Shown here: piece by piece, positions 14,815 through 21,651 of the stretch
Numbering within the stretch: the stretch's first letter is position 1
Layout of the letters: each line of letters begins with the position of its first letter
Source: JACOYH01 sp964469735
GTDB lineage: Bacteria > Patescibacteriota > Minisyncoccia > Minisyncoccales > MHMH01
Direction of reading: 5' to 3'
DNA: 24,843 bases
NCBI GenBank assembly: GCA_964469735.1
Contig: CAYXYS010000002.1
Span: forward strand, 1-24,843
Program-made: the position numbers and the translations under genes
The notes under the pieces: generated by a model
Told to the model about the DNA's origin: nothing
Seen by the model: only the letters and a program-made list of their open reading frames with translations
Database searches by the model: none

Positions 14815-15615
14815 CTATAATTCCAGCATTAGAACCTCTAAAGCCAATCTTGGATTAACATTAGTTGTAGAAATCAGAAGGCTGGTGTTTTGTATTGAAT
14901 TAAGAATGGCCTTCAGCCTATCTAAAGAGTAATCCGTTTCCTTTCCGCTGGCGCTTTCCAGCATCTGCTCTCTAAAATATGTCAGCCATACCGACAGAAT
15001 CGTATTAATATTTTCGGAGTCCTCGGCCAATTTTTTTGCGTAAACAAAGCGCTGGGAAAGGCTCTTTTTGCTCACGGCCACCAAACCGGAAACGATTTTT
15101 TCCATTTCCTTGTTTCCGGAAATTTCAACCGGAGGCGAATAAAGGCGAAGCCGCTCGGCCCTGGATATTATTGTAGGCAGAAGCCTTTCGGGATAATCCG
15201 TCGAAAGGATGAATAGGGTCTTTCCTTTGGGCTCCTCTAAAAGCTTAAGGAAAGCCGACTGAGCTTCCCAATTAAGAGTGTGAGCTCCATTTATCAGCAC
15301 CGACTTGTAGGGAGAAGAATAGGAGCGAAGAGATAAGCGCGAATGAAGATCCCTGATGCGGGCTATTTTTATTTCCCCCTCCTCCGGCTCTATTAAAAAG
15401 AAATCGGGCGAACTGTTTTTACCTATCGCCCGGCAGGACCGGCAAACCCCGCAAGGCTTCTCTATGCCTTCGCAATTTACCAGTTTAATAAATTCCAGAG
15501 CAAGTTCTTTTTTTTCTTTGGAGTTTCCGCCGTAAAATAAATAAGCGTGGGCGACTTTCCCAAGCTCAGCGGACTTGCGCAGAAACTGCCATTGTTTTTG
15601 GGATGCGGCCGTCAT
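14815..15615 (-). CDS. holB: DNA polymerase III subunit delta'
   Basis: Clamp-loader stator subunit. 266 aa, shorter than the usual 300 or more. The zinc module C-x8-C-x2-C-x2-C (NCEGIEKPCGVCRSC, about residues 48-62) is present. The P-loop position reads GGNSKEKK without GK(S/T), so it should not bind ATP, as expected for delta'. SAFLKLLEEPKGKTLFILST is the family's clearest block, followed by ERLLPTIISRAERL where the SRC motif of ATPase subunits has become SRA. It starts three bases after the upstream mreB stop. Confidence 0.9.
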   Translation of the reverse strand: MTAASQKQWQFLRKSAELGKVAHAYLFYGGNSKEKKELALEFIKLVNCEGIEKPCGVCRSCRAIGKNSSPDFFLIEPEEGEIKIARIRDLHSRLSLRSYSSPYKSVLINGAHTLNWEAQSAFLKLLEEPKGKTLFILSTDYPERLLPTIISRAERLRLYSPPVEISGNKEMEKIVSGLVAVSKKSLSQRFVYAKKLAEDSENINTILSVWLTYFREQMLESASGKETDYSLDRLKAILNSIQNTSLLISTTNVNPRLALEVLMLEL

Positions 15616-15618
15616 ATT

Positions 15619-16626
15619 TTACCGCTTGCTCATAATGCTTTTTTTGTATATTTCCAAATTTTCCAGAGCCACGCCCGTTCCCTTAGCCACGCAAAGCAGA
15701 GGGTCCTCGGCGATAAAACAGGGAATGCCAATTGCTTGAGCAACAAGTTCGTCTATGTTTCTTAAAAGAGCTCCTCCCCCGGAAATAACCATTCCTTTAT
15801 CCATTATATCAGCGGAAAGCTCGGGAGGAGTATCCCTTAACACTTGCTTTATGACTTGAATGATGTCCGACAGCGATTCTGATATAGCCCCGCAAACTTC
15901 GTTTGAAGAAATCTTTGTTGTTTTGGGAAGGCCGAGAACCAAATCCCTTCCGCGAACCTCAATTACTCTCTCTTCTTTTTCCGGCAAAGCAGTCCCTATC
16001 TTTATCTTTATCTCCTCTGCGGTCTGGTCGCCGACGGCCAAGTTGTATTTCTTTTTGATAAATTCCGATATGGCGAAATTCATTTTGTCTCCGGCTATCC
16101 TTACCGAACTGGCGGTAACAATTCCCCCCAGAGAAATTACCGCTACCTCGGAAGTGCCTCCGCCGATATCCACTATCATGTGGCCGGAGCAGGCGTTAAT
16201 TGGAATACCGGCCCCGATAGCGGCTAGAATGGGCTCTTTGGCGACAAACGCCTCTTTAGCCCCGGCGTTGACGGCAGCCTCAATAACCGCCCTCCGTTCG
16301 GTAGAAGTAATGCCGGCAGGCACGGATATCATTAATTCCGGTTTTAAGAATTTAAAGCTCCCCAGCACCTTATTTATGAAATAACCGAGCATCGCCTGGG
16401 TCACCCTGAAATCGGCTATCACGCCGTCCCTCATTGGACGATAAACGCGAATGGTGTCGGGAGTTCTGCCGGTCATTTCCTTGGCGCCCTCTCCCACTGC
16501 CAATATTCTGTTCTCATCCATTGATACGGCCACTACCGAAGGCTCGTTTAAAACCACTCCCTTTTTAGGAATGAAAACAAGTGAATTGCAGGTTCCAAGA
16601 TCAATGCCTATTTTTCTTACAAACAT
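15619..16626 (-). CDS. mreB: Rod-shape determining protein MreB (paralogue 2)
   Basis: Second bacterial actin of the window, 335 aa. The phosphate-1 loop reads KIGIDLGTCNSLVFI with Cys in place of the Ala of paralogue 1; phosphate-2 is MIVDIGGGTSEVAVISLGG and the adenosine motif MVISGGGALLRNID. The catalytic and nucleotide-binding core is intact, so it is probably an active polymer former. Its ATG lies directly at the end of family-1 element copy C (16627-16749), which fills the space to murA. The neighbours murA and holB tie it to the envelope and replication run. Confidence 0.95.
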   Translation of the reverse strand: MFVRKIGIDLGTCNSLVFIPKKGVVLNEPSVVAVSMDENRILAVGEGAKEMTGRTPDTIRVYRPMRDGVIADFRVTQAMLGYFINKVLGSFKFLKPELMISVPAGITSTERRAVIEAAVNAGAKEAFVAKEPILAAIGAGIPINACSGHMIVDIGGGTSEVAVISLGGIVTASSVRIAGDKMNFAISEFIKKKYNLAVGDQTAEEIKIKIGTALPEKEERVIEVRGRDLVLGLPKTTKISSNEVCGAISESLSDIIQVIKQVLRDTPPELSADIMDKGMVISGGGALLRNIDELVAQAIGIPCFIAEDPLLCVAKGTGVALENLEIYKKSIMSKR

Positions 16627-16749
16627 ACGAGTTTACGAGTACCGAGTACTTGGCTTAATTAAGTAGCCTCTGTACCCAATAAATATTTAATTTTAATATT
16701 TCCAGATATAAGTTATTATAACAAAACTGAGTGCTTGGTTTTCGCTCGT
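16627..16749 (-). repeat. Family-1 intergenic inverted-repeat element, copy C (murA-mreB)
   Basis: It fills the gap from the murA TGA to the mreB ATG (123 bp). The arms at 16641-16656 and 16724-16739 are diverged: relative to copy A they differ by transitions, leaving 11 of 16 canonical pairs, and four of the five differences become G-U pairs in plus-strand RNA. The flanks GCGAAAACC at the far side and CGAGTTTACG next to the ATG match copy A closely. An inner hairpin (about 16637-16677) again involves the start-proximal arm. Confidence 0.75.
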
Positions 16750-18009
16750 TCAATTACTTACCCTTTTAATGTTTGCTCCGATTTTCTGCATCCTTCCTTC
16801 TATTTTTTCGTATCCCCTGTCTATCTGATAGATATTATTAATTATACTCTCCCCTTTTGCAATAAGCCCGGCAATTATCAAAGCCGCTCCCCCTCTTAAA
16901 TCAAAGGAGCCCAATTCACGGCCGTAAAGCTGGGTAGGGCCGTTGACAATGGCCCGATGAGGGTCGGCGAAATATATTTCCGCTCCCATTTTATTCAATT
17001 CTTCCAAATACTTCAGCCTTCCTTCATATAAAGGATCGTGAATTAAAGTCGAGCCCTTAGCTTGGGTGGCCAAAACTCCAAAAGCGGACTGAAGGTCGGA
17101 GGGAATGCCCGGATAAGGAAGGCTTTGTATTTTATCTATCTTCAGCTGTTTCCAGGGCCTGACTCTCACGGTTTTCCCGAAAATTTCATAGGGAACTCCG
17201 AAGTCCTTAAGTTTCTTCAGGGGCAACTCTAAAAAATCCACTTCTACGTTTTTAACTAAAACGTCTCCTTTACAGGCTGCAGCAGTAAGAATAAAAGTGC
17301 CCGCCTCAATAGGATCGTTCATTATCTTATGGACAGCTCCGTCCAGCTGTTTTTTCCCCTCGATAATCAACTGATGAGTGCCTATGCCTTTAATTCTTAC
17401 CCCCATTTTTTTAAGAAACTTTGCCAGCTCCTGCACCTGATAATCCTGGTCGGCTGTTTTAATAACGGTCTTTTTTGGAATTAAGCTGGCGAAAAGCATC
17501 AAGTTTTCGGTAGCAGTAACGCTAAACTCGTTAAGAATAACCGTCCCTCCCGAACCTTTTCCGGAAAGCAGGTATTTATTGCCGTCTTTGGCTATCTTAA
17601 CCCCCAATTGCCTGAAGCCGTCCAAATGGGCGTCAATAGGCCTGGCTCCGATAATACATCCGCCCGGTTGGGGAAATTTAACATTGCCGAATCTGGCCAA
17701 AAGCGGTCCAAATAATAATACAGAACCTCGCAACAAACCAATCAAATCTCCCCTTATCTGGTCTGGGTCTATTTGAGAATTCTTTATTTTTATGCACCTC
17801 TCCCCTTCCCAAGTCACTTTGGCGCCCATGCTTTTTAATAATTCTATAATCCTAAAAACATCCTCAATCAAAGGAAGGTTATCAATCATGCATTCTTTTT
17901 TGGTTAAAAGAGAAGCAGCTAAAATCGGGAAAGCGGCGTTTTTGGCTCCTCTGGCTTCTATTACTCCCCTTAAGGGTCTGTCCCCTTGGATAACAAAATG
18001 GTTTGCCAT
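16750..18009 (-). CDS. murA: UDP-N-acetylglucosamine 1-carboxyvinyltransferase
   Basis: First committed step of peptidoglycan synthesis: transfers enolpyruvate from PEP to UDP-GlcNAc. 419 aa, normal length. Key motifs are FVIQGDRPLRGVIEARGAKN at the start, the UDP-GlcNAc-binding RGSVLLFGPLLARFG, the active-site loop GGCIIGARPIDAHLDGF with catalytic Cys (fosfomycin-sensitive type), and PSDLQSAFGVLATQAKG. The ATG at 18009 falls inside the arm of a family-2 inverted repeat (18007-18146), with GGGA four bases upstream as the only ribosome-binding hint. The gene heads the murA-mreB-holB-frr-rseP-proS-mreB-gatCA run. Confidence 0.97.
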   Translation of the reverse strand: MANHFVIQGDRPLRGVIEARGAKNAAFPILAASLLTKKECMIDNLPLIEDVFRIIELLKSMGAKVTWEGERCIKIKNSQIDPDQIRGDLIGLLRGSVLLFGPLLARFGNVKFPQPGGCIIGARPIDAHLDGFRQLGVKIAKDGNKYLLSGKGSGGTVILNEFSVTATENLMLFASLIPKKTVIKTADQDYQVQELAKFLKKMGVRIKGIGTHQLIIEGKKQLDGAVHKIMNDPIEAGTFILTAAACKGDVLVKNVEVDFLELPLKKLKDFGVPYEIFGKTVRVRPWKQLKIDKIQSLPYPGIPSDLQSAFGVLATQAKGSTLIHDPLYEGRLKYLEELNKMGAEIYFADPHRAIVNGPTQLYGRELGSFDLRGGAALIIAGLIAKGESIINNIYQIDRGYEKIEGRMQKIGANIKRVSN

Positions 18010-18146
18010 GTCCCGTTAGAAACCAGTGGCGAAAAAATTTTATCCTTAAAATTATTTTCGCACAGCCTGGCTTAAGTTATGTTTATTATCTGTCGTTATT
18101 ATTGTTAATTACCCTATGCCCCGAAACTTGTTTCTAACGGGACATG
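18007..18146 (-). repeat. Family-2 inverted-repeat element in front of murA
   Basis: A perfect 17-bp inverted repeat, CATGTCCCGTTAGAAAC (18007-18023) and its complement (18130-18146), encloses 106 bp. The start-side arm contains the murA ATG. Inside, a long hairpin at 18023-18070 pairs CCAG/CTGG and GCGAAAA/TTTTCGC plus AATTTT/AAAATT with small mismatches. A second copy of the arm core lies near infA (24737-24819). No confident promoter is seen inside. Function unknown. Confidence 0.85.
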
Positions 18147-18197
18147 CTTATTTATTCTATGTTAAATTACCCCTTTTGGCAAATGCCCAATTAAAGG

Positions 18198-18229
18198 AAA
18201 AAGGCGTCCATCTTTATGAACGCCTTTTT
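18198..18229 (-). terminator. Intrinsic terminator of the small-protein operon
   Basis: A 10-bp perfect stem, AAAAAGGCGT (18198-18207) with ACGCCTTTTT (18220-18229), has a 12-base loop. On the minus strand it ends in TTTTT then CC and more T. It lies right behind the stop of the 34-aa gene at 18234. The A and T runs make it usable in both directions. Confidence 0.85.
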
Positions 18230-18233
18230 ATTT

Positions 18234-18338
18234 TTAGGAGGAAAATGCCTGGCTAATCATAAACCGCATTCTGGGAGAAACGATTTCCACCCCTTCCAGC
18301 TCTCTTGGGAAAAAACGCACCCGGCCCTCTTTCCACAT
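18234..18338 (-). CDS. 34-aa protein of unknown function, second gene of a two-gene operon
   Basis: ATG at 18338-18336, TAA at 18236-18234. The product is MWKEGRVRFFPRELEGVEIV followed by SPRMRFMISQAFSS: basic and partly amphipathic, with no membrane span. A textbook ribosome-binding site (AAAGGAGGCGAAAG) precedes the ATG, and the stop is directly followed by an intrinsic terminator, so despite its size the gene is well supported. It begins 13 bases after the stop of the 69-aa gene. I recognise no family. Confidence 0.7.
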   Translation of the reverse strand: MWKEGRVRFFPRELEGVEIVSPRMRFMISQAFSS

Positions 18339-18351
18339 CTTTCGCCTCCTT

Positions 18352-18561
18352 TTAAATAAGCGCTACTGTGCGCGCCATTCGGTCACCCCCATCAAGGGGA
18401 TCAATGGTTATTTCAGCCGATACTTTATGTTTGCCGCAATTACAGATGAATTCCCCTGTACGAAAAATATCCACACATTCGGGCAACTCTCCCTCCTCGC
18501 GCCATAACATATAATTGTCTCCACCATAATCCGGACCGGATTGATATACGATCCCTGCCAT
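18352..18561 (-). CDS. 69-aa cysteine-containing protein of unknown function
   Basis: 69 aa starting MAGIVYQSGPDYGGDNYMLW. Three cysteines occur, one in LPEC and two in FICNCGKHK, which with the His could form a small metal site. The rest is acidic with a strand-like C-terminal half (VSAEITIDPLDGG, RTVALI). There is no signal peptide or membrane segment. The ribosome-binding site AAGGAGG is ideal and the promoter upstream is a perfect consensus, so strong expression is expected. It forms an operon with the 34-aa gene. I do not recognise the family; the metal site is a guess. Confidence 0.8.
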   Translation of the reverse strand: MAGIVYQSGPDYGGDNYMLWREEGELPECVDIFRTGEFICNCGKHKVSAEITIDPLDGGDRMARTVALI

Positions 18562-18592
18562 ATTATCCTCCTTTCTTAATGTACGATGGCTT

Positions 18593-18621
18593 ATTATAAT
18601 AGATTGATTTTAATCTGTCAA
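18593..18621 (-). promoter_or_regulatory. Perfect consensus sigma-70 promoter of the small-protein operon
   Basis: On the minus strand TTGACA (18616-18621) and TATAAT (18593-18598) are separated by exactly 17 bp. This is the strongest promoter in the window. It is followed by about 30 bases and the AAGGAGG site of the 69-aa gene, so this transcript has a normal leader. Confidence 0.9.
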
Positions 18622-18649
18622 TTCATAAGTCATGCCATAAAATCAAAAA

Positions 18650-18672
18650 CTATCGCCAAATAATAGCGATAG
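18650..18672. other. Hairpin/operator-like dyad between divergent promoters
   Basis: CTATCGC (18650-18656) and GCGATAG (18666-18672) form a 7-bp inverted repeat with a 9-base AT-rich spacer, between the minus-strand promoter at 18593-18621 and the plus-strand promoter at 18691-18719. It could be a repressor site or a small hairpin; nothing in the window identifies a binder. Confidence 0.4.
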
Positions 18673-18690
18673 CAATATTTGGGAGATAAG

Positions 18691-18719
18691 TTGAATTTAC
18701 TTTCTCAATGAGATAGAAT
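18691..18719 (+). promoter_or_regulatory. Sigma-70-type promoter of the PEGA-domain gene
   Basis: TTGAAT (18691-18696) and TAGAAT (18714-18719) are 17 bp apart. The -10 box ends nine bases before the ATG at 18729, so the leader would be about 2-3 nt. There is no Shine-Dalgarno site between. Confidence 0.65.
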
Positions 18720-18728
18720 GACAAAGAC

Positions 18729-19541
18729 ATGAACAGACGTACCAGAACCATTCTTTTTATCCTCTGCGTATTTTTCTTTCTACTGGCCGCTCCCAGCCTG
18801 GTGCTCTACTCTCAAGGGTACCGCTTTGACTTTGAGCAGAAAAAGGTGACCCAAACCGGAGCTTTTTATTGCAAGGTTTTTCCTGAAAACGCCGAGGTTT
18901 ATATCAACGACAAATACGCAAAAAAGACGTCCATGTTTACTAATTCGGCTCTCTTGGAAAACCTTCTTCCCAAAAAATACAAGATAGAAATAAGAAAAGA
19001 CGGATACCATTCCTGGCAAAAAAATCTGGAAATCAAGGAAAGGCAGGTCGCTGAGGCAAAACACGTAATTCTTTTTCCAAAAGAATTGCCGCTGGAAGAA
19101 GTGGAAAGTAAAGAAGCCATTGATATTTTGCAAGTAATAGAGGGCCCTAAAGAGAAAGAATTTCCCCGAGAATTAGCGGGGCTAAATTTTAAAGACTTTT
19201 CGGTTTCTCCCGATAAGAAAAAAATTGCTTACTTCACCGACTACGAAATACGGGTGCTTTTCCTTGAGGATCATTATGATTTGGGCAAATCGGCCGGAGA
19301 TACTGCTTTCTTAGCCAGATTCTCCGAAAAAATCAAAAATGTTTTTTGGCTGGACAGTTATTATCTCCTTTTCAGCGTGGGAGATAAAATCAAAGCGGCG
19401 GAAATTGACAACAGAGACAAGCCCAACATGGCCGACCTGGCTGAATTAAAAAATCCCAAATTGCATTGGGATGAAGGCAAAAAAACCATATACACTTTAA
19501 GCGAAGGTGCTCTTTATAAAAATTCCGGCTTACTCCCTTGA
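18729..19541 (+). CDS. PEGA-domain membrane protein
   Basis: 270 aa, the only plus-strand gene. Residues about 8-28 (ILFILCVFFFLLAAPSLVLY) are one N-terminal membrane span or uncleaved signal. Residues about 42-115 form a PEGA domain (FPENAEVYINDKYAKKT, LENLLPKKYKIEIRKDGYHS), a surface-associated fold. The remainder (SVSPDKKKIAYFTDYEIRVL, NVFWLDSYYLLFSVGDKI, PKLHWDEGKKTIYTLSEGAL) looks like successive beta-propeller-type repeats read from outside the membrane. The last 12 bases overlap the convergent glycosylase gene tail to tail. Likely cell-surface structural or sensory role; exact function unknown. Confidence 0.85.
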   Translation: MNRRTRTILFILCVFFFLLAAPSLVLYSQGYRFDFEQKKVTQTGAFYCKVFPENAEVYINDKYAKKTSMFTNSALLENLLPKKYKIEIRKDGYHSWQKNLEIKERQVAEAKHVILFPKELPLEEVESKEAIDILQVIEGPKEKEFPRELAGLNFKDFSVSPDKKKIAYFTDYEIRVLFLEDHYDLGKSAGDTAFLARFSEKIKNVFWLDSYYLLFSVGDKIKAAEIDNRDKPNMADLAELKNPKLHWDEGKKTIYTLSEGALYKNSGLLP

Positions 19542-20051
19542 AATGTAAAAGCGCCAAGGCCTTTTGGCCCAAACTCCCGCATAATCGACTCCGACTCTCG
19601 GAGCCTTTTTAATTTCAGATGCCTTTACTTTAAAGCCTCGATCCTCAATCCAAAGGCCGCTTTTTTTGCTGGCCGGAAGACCGTCAAACTTTTTATCTAT
19701 TTTCAAAAATTTGGTAATACGAGCCGGCCCCAAAACTTTATCTGTCCCTCTTATTAAAACGGCTGCCGGGTAACCCTCGGATTCCGTAACGATATTCAGC
19801 ATCCAGTGCATCCCGTAAGTGAAATAAACATACCATCTGCCCGCCTTTCCAAACATTGTCTTATTCCTTTCGGTTTTGCCGCAGCTCGCATGGCAAGCTT
19901 TGTCATCCTGCCCGATGTAGGCTTCGACATCGGTAATCATTAGAGAAATTTTTTTTGAACGATAGCGGCGCACCAGGTACTTGCCCAAAAGCCCCTTGGC
20001 TGCCGCTAAGGTATCAATGGAGTAAAATTTAAGAGAAATCTCTCTTGCCAT
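19530..20051 (-). CDS. 3-methyladenine DNA glycosylase, AAG/MPG family
   Basis: Removes alkylated purines and hypoxanthine from DNA to start base-excision repair. 173 aa, slightly short (about 190-200 usual). The family core is clear: AAKGLLGKYLVRR, ITDVEAYIGQDDKACHAS with the catalytic Glu at 43 and His 54, RNKTMFGKAGRWYVYFTYGM, MLNIVTESEGYPAAVLIRG, and the C-terminal PRVGVDYAG/PWRFYI. It overlaps the upstream nuclease gene (TAATG), suggesting a repair pair translated together. Its 3' end overlaps the PEGA gene by 12 bp. Confidence 0.94.
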   Translation of the reverse strand: MAREISLKFYSIDTLAAAKGLLGKYLVRRYRSKKISLMITDVEAYIGQDDKACHASCGKTERNKTMFGKAGRWYVYFTYGMHWMLNIVTESEGYPAAVLIRGTDKVLGPARITKFLKIDKKFDGLPASKKSGLWIEDRGFKVKASEIKKAPRVGVDYAGVWAKRPWRFYISRE

Positions 20052-20779
20052 TAAACTTTCTGGCCGGCAATCTTTTCTTTAAAGCTCCCCCAAGATACTT
20101 TCCCTGGGCCGGCCTTGCCGCACAAAGAACGGAACTGGCAATATCGGCACTGCCAATTAGAGGGATAGTCCCGCAACCGTTCGGGAATAAGATTGGAATC
20201 AATATCTTTTTTCACTTCCTTAAGGGAGCGTATTAAAGAAAGAGCTCTATTCTCGTCGCGATCAATTATAAACTCCTTCAATTCCAAGGTATTTTTATTA
20301 ACGTAAAGGAGGATTCCCTTGGGCACCCTGAAATAATAAAGATAGAGCTGCAACTGGTCTATATTCTCCGGCTTGGGATCGCGCAGCCTGTCGAAAATCA
20401 TGCTATTCATGCTTTTAACATCCAAAACGTAAAGGTCCTTGCCGTCGCTGATTATAGCATCAGATCTTCCCGAGATTATTTCCTGGGGAGGAATATTCAC
20501 TTCGGAAGCGACAACATGAACCTCTCTCATGCTCAACAGAGGCTTCATTATCAGCTGGTGAACGTGATCCCCGTGGTCGAAAAGCCTCAGTATATTGGCT
20601 TGCATTTCCTTGCGAGGAGCATTTTTGAATTTAAAAAATACGGCCCTGCCGCATTTTCCAGCATCAGTAACGTAAAAATGATGCTGCTCTTTGTCTTTTT
20701 GGCTATCCAAGTAATATTTATCAATAACCTCCTTAAGCATTACTCTTTCTTTAATGCTAAACTTTACCTCTTTCTCCAT
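20051..20779 (-). CDS. RecB/Cas4-like PD-(D/E)XK nuclease with probable Fe-S cluster
   Basis: 242 aa. The nuclease core has His74 in FDHGDHVHQLI, Asp107 in SGRSDAII and the D120-V-K122 of LYVLDVKSM, matching RecB-type H...D...(D/E)xK. A single cysteine near the start (Cys43) and a C-terminal triplet Cys211, Cys214, Cys220 (CRYCQFRSLC) match the 4Fe-4S cluster of Cas4, AddB and Dna2-type nucleases. No CRISPR array or cas gene is in the window, so a general DNA-repair exonuclease is more likely than Cas4 proper. It overlaps rpsI by 16 bases and the glycosylase by one base, so it is driven by the ribosomal-protein operon. Confidence 0.85.
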   Translation of the reverse strand: MEKEVKFSIKERVMLKEVIDKYYLDSQKDKEQHHFYVTDAGKCGRAVFFKFKNAPRKEMQANILRLFDHGDHVHQLIMKPLLSMREVHVVASEVNIPPQEIISGRSDAIISDGKDLYVLDVKSMNSMIFDRLRDPKPENIDQLQLYLYYFRVPKGILLYVNKNTLELKEFIIDRDENRALSLIRSLKEVKKDIDSNLIPERLRDYPSNWQCRYCQFRSLCGKAGPGKVSWGSFKEKIAGQKV

Positions 20780-21252
20780 TGCGGAGCTCTTCTGGCTCTC
20801 TTTAGGCCGAATTTCTTCCTTTCCCTCATTCTGGAATCTCTGGTTAAAAATCCTTTGTCTCTTAATCTGCTCCTAAGCTCGGGATTAAACAAAACAAGCG
20901 CTCTTGCAACGCCGTGCCTGACGGCTTCCGCTTGAGAGTGCACTCCTCCGCCCTGAACTTTTACCGACACCCTATAGCTGGAAAGAGCGTTTGTCTTTTC
21001 AAGGGGTGAAACGATTATCTCCTGCATTTCCGGAATAGTGAAATAATCTTTCATGTCCTTTCCGTTTATAGAAATGCTTTTATCCCCTTCAGTAAAAAGC
21101 CGAACTCTAGCCAAAGAGGTTTTTCTTCTGCCTGTTCCCTCGAAAAAGCGCCCTTCTTTCGGGGGTTTTTGAGGCTTTGAAGTTTTTTTTGCAGCCGGTT
21201 TCTTATCTATTTTCTTTGCAGCTTTTTTGGTTGTCGTTTTCTCTTTTGGCAT
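20764..21252 (-). CDS. rpsI: 30S ribosomal protein S9 with basic N-terminal extension
   Basis: S9 contacts P-site tRNA through its C-terminal tail. 162 aa against about 130: the first about 35 residues are a Lys/Ala/Pro-rich extension (TTTKKAAKKIDKKPAAKK). The S9 fold follows (GTGRRKTSLARVRLF, VQGGGVHSQAEAVRHGVARA, LTRDSRMRERKKFGLKRARR). The tail ends WRKR instead of the common FSKR. It follows rplM by 45 bases, and its end overlaps the nuclease start. Confidence 0.97.
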   Translation of the reverse strand: MPKEKTTTKKAAKKIDKKPAAKKTSKPQKPPKEGRFFEGTGRRKTSLARVRLFTEGDKSISINGKDMKDYFTIPEMQEIIVSPLEKTNALSSYRVSVKVQGGGVHSQAEAVRHGVARALVLFNPELRSRLRDKGFLTRDSRMRERKKFGLKRARRAPQWRKR

Positions 21253-21297
21253 TTTAATTCAAGATTATATGTTTATTCATTAGCGAATCAAGCTTGC

Positions 21298-21645
21298 TTA
21301 TTCAAACCTTAATCTCTTTATCTGCTCCCTTTTCAGTTTATTGTGAGGAAGCATACCTGCAACGGTTTTTTTGAAAACCTCTGCGGGACTTTTTTCAAAA
21401 ATTTTGCCAAGCGGGGTTTCCTTAAGAGCGCCGGGATAGCCCGAATGGCGATAATATTTCTTCTGCGCCATTTTCTTGCCGGTAATCTTTATTTTATCGA
21501 CGTTCTTAATCACCACAAAATCCCCCGTATCTTTATACGGAGCAAAATCCGGCTTGTGCTTTCCTCTCAGTAAGACTGCTACTTCGGTAGCCAGTCTTCC
21601 TAAAACCTTATCGGCAGCGTCTATTGTATGGGTGTTTCTTTCCAT
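21298..21645 (-). CDS. rplM: 50S ribosomal protein L13 (short)
   Basis: Early-assembly protein of the large subunit. 115 aa against about 142. Core features are present: DAADKVLGRLATEVAVLLRG, the FVVIKNVDKIKITGKKMAQK strand region, YYRHSGYPGALKE and VAGMLPHNKLKREQIKRL. The usual C-terminal 20-25 residues after the MLP-helix are missing. The rplM-rpsI pair is conserved in bacteria. It lies six bases after rplQ. Confidence 0.96.
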   Translation of the reverse strand: MERNTHTIDAADKVLGRLATEVAVLLRGKHKPDFAPYKDTGDFVVIKNVDKIKITGKKMAQKKYYRHSGYPGALKETPLGKIFEKSPAEVFKKTVAGMLPHNKLKREQIKRLRFE

Positions 21646-21651
21646 GGTTTC

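Noticed and set aside
20051..20779. Calling the nuclease Cas4 of a CRISPR system
   Set aside because: Motifs fit the wider RecB/Cas4 Fe-S group, but the context is ribosomal proteins and a DNA glycosylase, with no repeats or cas1/cas2.
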